Source of the DNA: Profundibacter amoris
GTDB taxonomy: Bacteria > Pseudomonadota > Alphaproteobacteria > Rhodobacterales > Rhodobacteraceae
Length of the DNA stretch: 64,000 nucleotides
Assembly: GCF_003544895.1 (NCBI RefSeq)
Contig: NZ_CP032125.1
Coordinates: 186,001 to 250,000 of the forward strand
Direction: 5' to 3'
The notes under the pieces are model-generated. The model did not search any database, was not told the DNA's origin, and was given only the letters and a program-made list of their open reading frames with translations. Position numbers and translations under genes: made by a program. How positions within the stretch are numbered: position 1 is the first letter of the stretch; each line of letters opens with the position of its first letter. Positions 8,080 through 16,252 of the stretch are shown here, in pieces.

Positions 8080-8106
8080 CGGGCGCCCTGATACACGGGG
8101 CGCCCG
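8080..8106 (+). terminator. Strong GC hairpin after the glycine-rich protein gene
   Basis: A 9-bp perfect stem (CGGGCGCCC at 8080-8088 with GGGCGCCCG at 8098-8106) and a 9-base loop lies 9 bases after the stop. There is no T-run, so it may act as a weak or Rho-assisted terminator or as an mRNA 3' stabiliser. Confidence 0.6.
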
Positions 8107-8170
8107 AATCCCTTGCCAGCGTGCCCCCCTCGCGCTAGGCCATACGGGATAATTGCTAACAGGGGTTCCC

Positions 8171-9028
8171 ATGTCGAACGACGATCCGAAAACACTTGTT
8201 TCCACCGCATGGCTGGCTGATCACCTGGACAGCCCCGATTTGCGGATATTCGATGCCTCTTGGTTTCTGGATGAACCGGACCGCGATGCCTTTGCCGAAT
8301 ATCAGGCCGTCCATATCCCCAATGCCCGCCATTTCGACATCGACGATGTGGCCGATCACCGATCCGAGTTGCCGCATATGGCGCCGCCGATTGAAAAATT
8401 CATGTCGCGGATGCGGGCTATGGGGGTTGGTGACGGGCATCAGGTGGTGGTCTATGACAGCGCCGGTATTCTGGTATCGCCCCGCATCTGGTGGCTGTTT
8501 CGCCTGATGGGCAAGACCGACATCGCCGTGCTGGACGGCGGCCTGCCCAAATGGCTGGCCGAGGGTCGGCCGGTCGAAGACATACCCCCGATTATCCGCG
8601 ACCGCCACATGACGGTTGAACGTCAGGCGCAACTGGTCAAAGATGTGACGCAGGTCGCCGCCGCCAGCAAACTTGGTGACTACGAGATCGTCGATGCCCG
8701 TTCCCCCGGCCGGTTTTGCGGTGAAGAACCGGAACCGCGCGAGGGCTTGCGCGGGGGCCACATCCCGAATTCCAGAAATGTTTATTACGCCGACCTGTTG
8801 AACAAGGACGGCACAATGAAATCCCCCGACCAGTTAAAGGCGATATTTGAGGCCGCTGGCGTGGACCTGTCCAAGCCCGTGATCAATACCTGCGGGTCCG
8901 GCGTGACCGCCTGTATCACCAGCCTTGCGCTGGAACGGATCGGGCACCGCAAGCATTCGGTCTATGACGGATCGTGGTCCGAATGGGGCATGTATAATGA
9001 TCTGAAAGTCGTAACCGGAGACGCATGA
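8171..9028 (+). CDS. sseA: 3-mercaptopyruvate/thiosulfate sulfurtransferase
   Basis: A 285-aa cytoplasmic enzyme of two rhodanese domains (about residues 8-130 and 155-275). The catalytic loop CGSGVTA holds Cys241; this form is the one associated with 3-mercaptopyruvate sulfurtransferase, which moves sulfur from mercaptopyruvate to cyanide or thiols. The ATG at 8171 has AGGGG upstream; an ATG 18 bases earlier has no clear site. The next gene, an aminotransferase, starts within its stop codon. The pair may link transamination of cysteine-type substrates to sulfur transfer, which is an inference from their coupling. Confidence 0.85.
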   Translation: MSNDDPKTLVSTAWLADHLDSPDLRIFDASWFLDEPDRDAFAEYQAVHIPNARHFDIDDVADHRSELPHMAPPIEKFMSRMRAMGVGDGHQVVVYDSAGILVSPRIWWLFRLMGKTDIAVLDGGLPKWLAEGRPVEDIPPIIRDRHMTVERQAQLVKDVTQVAAASKLGDYEIVDARSPGRFCGEEPEPREGLRGGHIPNSRNVYYADLLNKDGTMKSPDQLKAIFEAAGVDLSKPVINTCGSGVTACITSLALERIGHRKHSVYDGSWSEWGMYNDLKVVTGDA

Positions 9029-10212
9029 TGCTGACCAACCTTACCCCGCAACCCGCTGACAAAATCCTGCAACTGATGCAGAAATTCCGCGAAGACCCGC
9101 GCACTGACAAAATCGACCTTGGCGTCGGTATCTACAAGGATGCCAGCGGCAATACGCCTGTCATGCGCGCCATCAAAGAGGCCGAGAAACGTCTGTGGGA
9201 GGTCGAAACCACCAAGAAATACACCGCCCTTGCCGGCGATCCAGCCTATGGCGACGCGATGGTCGATCTGGTGCTGGGCGATGCCGTGCCGCGTGACCGT
9301 GTGGCCGCAGCCGCCACGCCGGGGGGCACGGGGGCGATCCGGCAGGGGGTGGAGCTGATCAAAATGGCCAACCCCGATGCCACCATCTGGCTGTCCAACC
9401 CGACATGGCCCAACCACCCCTCGATCATCAAATACGTCGGCATGAAGATGGCCGAATACCGTTACTTTGACGACGCCACCCGTGGTGTGGATTTCGACGG
9501 TATGATGGCCGATCTGGCCGGTGTCAAAGCCGGTGACGTGGTGCTGTTGCACGGCTGCTGCCACAACCCGACCGGTGCCAACCTGAACATGGCGCAATGG
9601 GCCGAGGTGGTGGACTCCTTGCAGAAAACCGGCGCGGTGCCGTTCATCGACATCGCCTATCAGGGCTTTGGCGATGGCCTCGAGGATGACGCGGCCGCGG
9701 TGCGGCTGGTGGCTTCAAGCCTGCCGGAAACCATCATCGCCGCCAGTTGTTCGAAAAACTTCGGCATCTACCGTGAACGCACCGGCATCCTGATGACGGT
9801 TTCGCAGGAAGCGGGGAACAAACCGCTGGCCCAAAGCACACTTGCATTTCTGAACCGCCAGAATTTTTCCTTTCCGCCGGACCACGGCGCGCGTTTGGTG
9901 ACGATGATCCTGCAAGACAAGGTGCTGCGCGACGACTGGATGGAAGAACTGGAAAACGTCCGCCTTGGCATGTTGGCCCTGCGCACCCAGTTGGCAGGCG
10001 AGTTGCAGCGCCTTTCCGGGTCGGACCGCTTCGGTTTTCTGGCCCAGCACCGTGGCATGTTCTCGCGGTTGGGGGCGACGCCCGAACAGGTCGAACGCCT
10101 GCGGGCCGAGCACGGGATCTATATGATCGGTGACAGCCGCATGAACATCGCCGGTCTGAACGAGGCCACGATTCCGGTGCTGGCCAAGGCGATTATCGAT
10201 ACGGGGATTTGA
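9028..10212 (+). CDS. Class I aminotransferase, aromatic/aspartate type
   Basis: A 394-aa PLP enzyme of the AspC/TyrB family: it transfers amino groups between aspartate or aromatic amino acids and 2-oxoglutarate. It shows the LGVGIYKD N terminus, ATPGGTGAIRQG, GCCHNPTGANL (PLP-ring Asn), the DIAYQGFG loop and the SCSKNFGIYRERTG segment with the Schiff-base lysine. Length fits the roughly 395-aa family. Two adjacent ATGs (9025, 9028) are possible; 9028 has better spacing from GGAG. It is translationally coupled to the sulfurtransferase gene. Exact substrate preference cannot be read from the sequence. Confidence 0.87.
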   Translation: MLTNLTPQPADKILQLMQKFREDPRTDKIDLGVGIYKDASGNTPVMRAIKEAEKRLWEVETTKKYTALAGDPAYGDAMVDLVLGDAVPRDRVAAAATPGGTGAIRQGVELIKMANPDATIWLSNPTWPNHPSIIKYVGMKMAEYRYFDDATRGVDFDGMMADLAGVKAGDVVLLHGCCHNPTGANLNMAQWAEVVDSLQKTGAVPFIDIAYQGFGDGLEDDAAAVRLVASSLPETIIAASCSKNFGIYRERTGILMTVSQEAGNKPLAQSTLAFLNRQNFSFPPDHGARLVTMILQDKVLRDDWMEELENVRLGMLALRTQLAGELQRLSGSDRFGFLAQHRGMFSRLGATPEQVERLRAEHGIYMIGDSRMNIAGLNEATIPVLAKAIIDTGI

Positions 10213-10239
10213 TTCCGCGCAATACTGTGGTGCACGTTC

Positions 10240-11142
10240 TCACCTATTCGCGGTTCCAAAATGGGCCGTCAAAAAGGTGATAAAGCTTCTCAGTTTCGGT
10301 GTGATTGCTCTGGTCGGGGAATACAGAACACTCGTGGGCAATGCCTGCGGGGGATAGTTCTCGAGCACCCTGACCAGACGGCTCGCTTTCAGATCGGGTG
10401 ACAGCAATGCTTCGGCTTGCAGCACGATTCCGGCACCACCCAGCGCGGCCTCGCGAAGCGCATGGCCGTCATTCGCGGCCATCGGGCCAGTCACCTGAAC
10501 CGGGATCACATCATCGCCGGACTCGGGGCTGGTAAAATACCAAGTGTCAAATTCAGACCCCGGACGAAACCCGAAACAGGCATGTGAGGCAAGATCCTCT
10601 GGATGGGTCGGCGTTCCATTTCGCGCAAGGTATTCAGGGGATGCGCAGGCAACCAGCTTGTAAGGCCCAAGCGAGCGCGCAATCAGGCCGCTATCTGGCA
10701 AACTGCCCGTCCGGATGACCAGATCATAGCCTTCGTCCAGCAAATCAAAGACACGGTTGTTCAGCGTCATTTCAACCCGCACCTCTGGGTTGGCGGCAAA
10801 ATATTCGGGCAAGACAGGCGCAAGGCAGGCCGAGCCAAAAATAACCGGCGCCCCGATCCTTAGAACACCCCGCGGGACAGATCGCATCTGCGCAACGCTT
10901 GCGTCAGCGGCCTCCAGTTCGGCAAGAATTGCCTTGGACCTTTCATAATAGATACGCCCGGCTTCAGTCAGGGAATGGCGGCGCGTTGTCCGGTTCAGAA
11001 GCTGGGTTCCCAAGCTGTCCTCAAGCGCGCGCACATGGCGACCGACCATCGGTGCGGTCAAACCGAACTGCGCGGCAACGCCCGCAAATGATCCGGCCTC
11101 CACGGTTTTGACGAAAACCTCGATGCTTTTTAATCGATCCAT
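10240..11142 (-). CDS. LysR-family transcriptional regulator
   Basis: A 300-aa regulator with an N-terminal winged helix (MDRLKSIEVFVKTVEAGSF, helix-turn-helix through about residue 60) and a substrate-binding domain (about 90-295) of the two-lobe type. The start at 11142 gives the usual family N terminus; a 25-residue upstream extension is atypical. The gene is divergent from a reductase gene (11242), the classic LysR arrangement, with repeats near its start that could be its operator. The inducer is unknown. Confidence 0.87.
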   Translation of the reverse strand: MDRLKSIEVFVKTVEAGSFAGVAAQFGLTAPMVGRHVRALEDSLGTQLLNRTTRRHSLTEAGRIYYERSKAILAELEAADASVAQMRSVPRGVLRIGAPVIFGSACLAPVLPEYFAANPEVRVEMTLNNRVFDLLDEGYDLVIRTGSLPDSGLIARSLGPYKLVACASPEYLARNGTPTHPEDLASHACFGFRPGSEFDTWYFTSPESGDDVIPVQVTGPMAANDGHALREAALGGAGIVLQAEALLSPDLKASRLVRVLENYPPQALPTSVLYSPTRAITPKLRSFITFLTAHFGTANR

Positions 11143-11144
11143 TC

Positions 11145-11165
11145 GATACCTCAGATACCTAGTAT
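11145..11165. promoter_or_regulatory. Candidate LysR operator
   Basis: Two direct GATACCT copies (11145-11151 and 11154-11160) lead into a dyad ATAC-N3-GTAT (11155-11165) just upstream of the LysR start. Such short dyads with a T-N-A layout are usual for LysR sites that overlap the regulator's own promoter. The repeats are seen; the role is inferred from divergent gene order. Confidence 0.4.
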
Positions 11166-11241
11166 ATGACAAAACAAAGTATTTATCGCAACAGGTGAAT
11201 GAATGAAAAAGGGGCATGATTTAAATTAAGGAGAAACAATC

Positions 11242-11874
11242 ATGAATATCGCAATTATCGGACCCGGCAACATGGGTCTTGGTCTCGCCCGCCTGTTCGC
11301 TGCCAAAGGTCAAAACGTTGCACTTGCGCACAAGGATGTTGAAGTGGCTGAACGACTGGCCGCTGAAATCGGCAGCAAGGTGCAGGGAAAAACCATCGCT
11401 GATGCGGTGTCAGGCGCCGACATCGTGATCCTTGCAACCCCGTATGATGCCGCCGCAGCGGCAATCAAAGAGGCGGGCGATATGACCGGAAAAATACTGG
11501 TGGACATCACCAATCCGATCACGCCCGATTATATGGCTTTGACGATCGGGCACACCACCTCGGCCGCCGAGGAAATCGCCAAACTCGCCCCGGGCACACA
11601 TGTTGTGAAGGCCTTTAATACCGTGTTCTGGCAGGCGCTTCCGTTCGAGGTGCGGCAGGGAAATCCGGCTGTTCAGGTTCTGCTTGCCGGGGATGATGCG
11701 GATGCCAAGAAAACGGTGGCCGACATGGTCACGGATCTGGAATTCGAAGCAATTGATGCCGGCCCGCTTGCGAATGCGCGTTTTATCGAACCGGTTGGCG
11801 AGATGAATATCCACTTTGGGTATGCGCTTGGATGGGGGACAGAGATTTCCCCAGCATGGGTGCGCTTGTCATAG
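11242..11874 (+). CDS. NADP-dependent oxidoreductase, F420-reductase-like
   Basis: A 210-aa protein of the NADPH:F420-oxidoreductase/Rossmann superfamily. The N terminus shows a dinucleotide motif (IIGPGNMGLGLARLF), then ILATPYDAA, DITNPI, the VKAFNTVF segment and LAGDDADAK, all standard for this group. In organisms without F420 such proteins are presumed NADP-dependent reductases of unknown substrate. An AAGGAG site precedes the ATG. It is likely controlled by the divergent LysR gene and is followed by a bidirectional terminator. Confidence 0.8.
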   Translation: MNIAIIGPGNMGLGLARLFAAKGQNVALAHKDVEVAERLAAEIGSKVQGKTIADAVSGADIVILATPYDAAAAAIKEAGDMTGKILVDITNPITPDYMALTIGHTTSAAEEIAKLAPGTHVVKAFNTVFWQALPFEVRQGNPAVQVLLAGDDADAKKTVADMVTDLEFEAIDAGPLANARFIEPVGEMNIHFGYALGWGTEISPAWVRLS

Positions 11875-11894
11875 CATGAAGCGCCCCACAATCC

Positions 11895-11926
11895 AAAAGC
11901 CGGCGAGGTTTCCCCCGCCGGCTTTT
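11895..11926. terminator. Bidirectional Rho-independent terminator
   Basis: An 11-bp perfect stem (AAAAGCCGGCG at 11895-11905 with CGCCGGCTTTT at 11916-11926) with A and T runs on either side. It separates the reductase gene from the convergent ammonium transporter gene and should work for both. Confidence 0.85.
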
Positions 11927-11953
11927 CTCTGTCCACTCGTTTCAACCGGTAAT

Positions 11954-13255
11954 TCAGTTGTGGTAAGCGGCCTCTCCGTGAGTAGCGAGGTCCAGACCAC
12001 GGGCTTCGTCTTCTTCCGAGACGCGCAGACCGATGGTCATGTCGATGGCTTTGAACAGCACGAAGGATACAACCGCTGTCCAGACGATGGTGATACCGAC
12101 GGCCTGTGCCTGAATCAGGGTCTGGCCAACCATGTCGTATTCTGCGTCCCCGATGCCGCCCAGTGATGGTGCCGTGAAGATACCCGTGCCAACTGCACCG
12201 ATGATACCGCCAACGCCGTGGATGCCGAACACGTCCAGACTGTCGTCATAGCCCAGCTTGTTTTTCACCGTGGTGACAAAGAAGAAACAAACGATCGAGG
12301 CACCGGCGCCCAGAACAATCGCGCCCACCGGGCCGACCGAACCGGCCGCAGGGGTGACGGCAACCAGACCGGCAATCATGCCAGACGCCGCGCCCAGCAG
12401 GGATACCTTGCCACGGATCGACCCTTCGACAATGGTCCAGCCAAGGATCGCACCGGCCGTGGCGGTAAAGGTGTTGATCATCGCCAGACCGGCACCGCCG
12501 TTGGCTTCCAGATTGGAACCGGCGTTAAAGCCGAACCAGCCAACCCACAGGATGCCCGCGCCAACCAGTGTCAGCGTCATCGAATGCGGCGCCATCATGT
12601 CTTTGCCATAGCCCTTGCGCTGGCCAATCACGATTGCGCCAACCAGCGCGGCAACACCGGCGTTGATATGCACAACCGTGCCGCCCGCGAAATCAAGCGC
12701 GCCCATGTTAAAGATGTAACCGGCCCCGTCCCAAACCATATGGGCAATCGGGAAATAGGCAAAGGTGACCCACAGCAGGGTGAACACCATCACCGCGCTG
12801 AATTTGATCCGCTCGGCAAAGGCGCCGATGATCAGGGCGGGGGTGATCGCCGCGAATGTCATCTGGAAGGCGATGAACACGAATTCGGGAATGACCACAC
12901 CGTCGGTAAATGTCGCCGCCATTGAATCCATTGTCACACCGGCCAGAAACAGTTTGCCCGTGCCGCCCCAGAACGGGCTGGAGCCGCCGCCGAAAGCAAA
13001 GGAATAGCCGTAGATCACCCAGACCACCATCACCAGCGCGGTGATCATCGTGGTTTGGGTCAGCACTGACAGCATGTTCTTGCTGCGCACCAACCCACCG
13101 TAAAACAGCGCCAGACCCGGCAGGATCATAAACAGCACCATCACGGTGGAAAAGATCATGAAGGACACGTCGCCCTTGTCCATGGTTTCGGCAGAGGCGG
13201 CGGTGGCTGTTAGCGCCGTGCCGGTTGCTGCCAGTGTAAGATTGCGAAAATTCAT
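11954..13255 (-). CDS. amtB: Ammonium transporter (Amt family)
   Basis: A 433-aa inner-membrane ammonium channel. A signal-like N terminus (ending ASAE) is followed by about 11 membrane helices. Family segments include GLALFYGGLVRSKN, FAFGGGSSPFWG, AGGTVVHINAGVAALVGAIV with the pore His, WVGWFGFNAGS and DDSLDVFGIHGVGGIIG with the second pore His. The start at 13255 follows GGGGAACTGG; a longer reading overlaps glnK and is not credible. It lies 37 bases after glnK, the usual pairing in which the PII protein GlnK blocks the channel when nitrogen is plentiful. Confidence 0.93.
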   Translation of the reverse strand: MNFRNLTLAATGTALTATAASAETMDKGDVSFMIFSTVMVLFMILPGLALFYGGLVRSKNMLSVLTQTTMITALVMVVWVIYGYSFAFGGGSSPFWGGTGKLFLAGVTMDSMAATFTDGVVIPEFVFIAFQMTFAAITPALIIGAFAERIKFSAVMVFTLLWVTFAYFPIAHMVWDGAGYIFNMGALDFAGGTVVHINAGVAALVGAIVIGQRKGYGKDMMAPHSMTLTLVGAGILWVGWFGFNAGSNLEANGGAGLAMINTFTATAGAILGWTIVEGSIRGKVSLLGAASGMIAGLVAVTPAAGSVGPVGAIVLGAGASIVCFFFVTTVKNKLGYDDSLDVFGIHGVGGIIGAVGTGIFTAPSLGGIGDAEYDMVGQTLIQAQAVGITIVWTAVVSFVLFKAIDMTIGLRVSEEDEARGLDLATHGEAAYHN

Positions 13256-13292
13256 TGTTCCAGTTCCCCTTGTTCGATCCGGCGCGGCAGGC

Positions 13293-13703
<411 letters not shown>

Positions 13704-13889
13704 TCAAGCAACCGGAGCGTTATTCCATTGGGGAATAGGGGTATAACGCACAATTTATGCGCAATTACGGGTTGTCGCCTAAAAATTAAGCAGTAACTTA
13801 ACGCCACACAATGCGAACTACCCCCTCTACAATTCTGTATTGCCGGTGTAGGTTGGCAAAAAACAGGCAAGCACCAGATAGGGTGACGA

Positions 13890-16106
13890 ATGAGTGGTAC
13901 AGGTAAAAAGCGCGGCCGATTGGTGGCCGACAAACGCTATCCGGCGGCCAAACCGGCTGCGGGCAAACGCAAAACATCCAAACCGGCGGCCAAGAAAACG
14001 GCACCGGCACGCAAACCGGCAGGCCGCAAACCCGCCGCCCGCAAGACAACACGGCGCAGAACCCGCCGGACCAAGCGTAAATTCAACCCGATCGTTGGTT
14101 TCTTTCTGGGCGTATTCGGCTGGATCCTGAGGATGATGTGGCGGATCGGCTGGCGTGTTGCGGCTGTGGTCGGTGTGATGGTCGGGGCGGGGGTGTTTTA
14201 CTATTACTCCACCTTGCCTTCCGTTGAACAACTGGTTGATGGGCGTGTGCGCGGCTCGGTCATTCTGCTGGACCGCGACAACCGCCGCTTTGCCTCGCGC
14301 GGGGATCTGTTTGGTGGGATTGTCACGGCAAACACGGTTTCGCCGCATCTGAAAAACGCAGTCATCGCGACCGAGGATAAACGCTTTTACGGCCACTTCG
14401 GCCTAAGCCCGCGTGGCGTGGCCAGTGCCATCAAGATCAATCTGGCGGCCGGTCGCGGGCCGCTGTCAGGCAACGGCGGCTCGACCCTGACCCAGCAAAC
14501 CGCGAAATTGCTGTGTCTTGGCAAACCCTTTGATCCAAAAGCATGGGACACGGAAAAGGCTTATGAGGATGATTGCCGCCAAGGCTCGCTGTGGCGCAAG
14601 ATCAAGGAAGCGGTTTATGCGCTGGCGCTTGAAACCAAATATTCCAAGGACGACATCCTGACGATTTACCTGAACCGCGCCTTTCTGGGTGCCGGTGCGC
14701 GCGGGTTCGAAGCCGCCGCGCAGCGCTATTTCGGGAAATCCGCCAGCGATGTGAACCCTGCCGAGGCGGCGATGCTGGCCGGTCTGCTGAAGGCACCGAC
14801 ACGCTATGCCCCGACGAACAACCTGCAACGCTCGCAGGATCGGGCGCTGACGGTTTTGAAACTGATGGAAGAACAGGGATACCTGACAAGCGCACAGGCC
14901 GCACAGGCGCGGGAAAACCCCGCCGTGTTGTCCAAGGCCGCGCAGGCCCGCGCTGGTGGCTATTTCGCCGACTGGGTGATGAGCAGTGGCCCATCGTTTT
15001 TCACCAAGGACACCACCGAGGATGTGATCATCCGCACCACGCTGGATCCGCGCATCCAGCGCGCGGCCGAAGATGCGCTGTCCTACATCTTTGAAACCAA
15101 GGTCAGCGCCGGATCGAAAGCGCAGGCGGCGATTATCGTCATGTCGGCAGACGGTGCCGTGCGGGCGATGGTTGGCGGACGCCAGACCAAGGTGTCGGGC
15201 GCCTTCAACCGCGCCACACAGGCGTTGCGCCAGACCGGATCGACCTTCAAACCCTTCGTTTACGCCGCAGCCCTTGATCTGGGATACAGCCCGAATGACT
15301 ATGTGATGGACGGCCCGCTGACCATCAACATCCCGGGTTCCGGCCCGTGGACGCCGAAAAATTATGGCGGAAAATACTATGGCCGCGTAACCCTGACCGA
15401 AGCCCTGATGCGGTCGCTGAACACCGCCACTGTGCGCATTTCCGAAAGCGTGGGGCGCGATGCGGTGCGGGCGGTTGCCACCGGTTTCGGCATCCGCGAG
15501 GATCTGGCGGCAGGCCCGGCGCTGGCGCTCGGCGCGTCTGAGTCCACTCTGATCGAAATGACCGGCGCCTATGCCGGCATCCTGAACGGCGGGCGCAGTG
15601 TTACCCCTTACGGGCTGATTGAACTGCGCCTTCAGGGGGATTCCGAACCTGTGATGAAACAGGAAGGCGGCTATGGCGAACGGGTAATCAGCGAGCAGGC
15701 GGCCCGCGGGCTGACCTATATGATGAATCAGGTGGTGGAGCGCGGCACCGGACGGCGCGCACGGATTGACGGCTGGCAGTTGGCGGGGAAAACCGGCACC
15801 ACGCAAAAGGCGCGCGATGCGTGGTTCATCGGCTTTTCGGCGGATTACGTCACCGGCATCTGGATGGGGTATGATGACAACACACCACTAAAGGGTGTGA
15901 CCGGCGGCGGCCTGCCGGCCAGCATCTGGAATGAAACCATGGTGCGGGTATTGGACGGGATCGAACCAAAACCCCTGCCGATGATCAAGCCTGCTCCTCC
16001 AGCGCCAGTGGAACCCGTGCTTCAGCCGCAATCAACTGGTCGCGATGATGTGGCGGAACAGCTGCTTCGGGATGTTCTGGAAAACATTTTCGATGGCGGC
16101 CGCTAG
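13890..16106 (+). CDS. Class A penicillin-binding protein with histone-H1-like basic tail
   Basis: A 738-aa bifunctional murein synthase. Residues about 1-68 are a cytoplasmic tail made of Lys, Arg, Ala and Pro repeats (KPAAGKRK, KKTAPARKPAGRK), followed by a membrane anchor (about 72-110). The glycosyltransferase domain has catalytic Glu162 in EDKRFYGHFG and GGSTLTQQTAKLL. The transpeptidase domain has Ser451-x-x-Lys454 in TGSTFKPF, SLN in MRSLNTATV and KTGTT. It polymerises and cross-links peptidoglycan in the periplasm. The very basic tail is longer than in typical PBP1 proteins. It is a single gene, divergent from glnK. Confidence 0.9.
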   Translation: MSGTGKKRGRLVADKRYPAAKPAAGKRKTSKPAAKKTAPARKPAGRKPAARKTTRRRTRRTKRKFNPIVGFFLGVFGWILRMMWRIGWRVAAVVGVMVGAGVFYYYSTLPSVEQLVDGRVRGSVILLDRDNRRFASRGDLFGGIVTANTVSPHLKNAVIATEDKRFYGHFGLSPRGVASAIKINLAAGRGPLSGNGGSTLTQQTAKLLCLGKPFDPKAWDTEKAYEDDCRQGSLWRKIKEAVYALALETKYSKDDILTIYLNRAFLGAGARGFEAAAQRYFGKSASDVNPAEAAMLAGLLKAPTRYAPTNNLQRSQDRALTVLKLMEEQGYLTSAQAAQARENPAVLSKAAQARAGGYFADWVMSSGPSFFTKDTTEDVIIRTTLDPRIQRAAEDALSYIFETKVSAGSKAQAAIIVMSADGAVRAMVGGRQTKVSGAFNRATQALRQTGSTFKPFVYAAALDLGYSPNDYVMDGPLTINIPGSGPWTPKNYGGKYYGRVTLTEALMRSLNTATVRISESVGRDAVRAVATGFGIREDLAAGPALALGASESTLIEMTGAYAGILNGGRSVTPYGLIELRLQGDSEPVMKQEGGYGERVISEQAARGLTYMMNQVVERGTGRRARIDGWQLAGKTGTTQKARDAWFIGFSADYVTGIWMGYDDNTPLKGVTGGGLPASIWNETMVRVLDGIEPKPLPMIKPAPPAPVEPVLQPQSTGRDDVAEQLLRDVLENIFDGGR

Positions 16107-16131
16107 CGGCAGGGCAAATATGGCAACGGGA

Positions 16132-16161
16132 CATATCCATTAAACCGGTTTAATGGATATG
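16132..16161. repeat. 30-bp perfect palindrome between the PBP and ade genes
   Basis: Bases 16132-16146 (CATATCCATTAAACC) are the exact reverse complement of 16147-16161, with no loop and no mismatch. It lies 25 bp after the PBP stop and 91 bp before the adenine deaminase start. No T-run follows. A spacer-free AT-rich palindrome is more like a regulator binding site than a terminator; it could be the operator of the purine operon downstream. This is inference. Confidence 0.7.
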
Positions 16162-16252
16162 ATTTCGGCGCATTATCAAATGGTTACCCCCTACATACCC
16201 GCCATGCGTTTTCAGGGCTTGCATCATCCGCAAATCTGACGACAATAGGTAA

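Noticed and set aside
14466-15806. A 446-codon minus-strand open frame across the PBP gene
   Set aside because: It is antisense to clear transpeptidase motifs and has no domain-like features; high GC favours long antisense frames.
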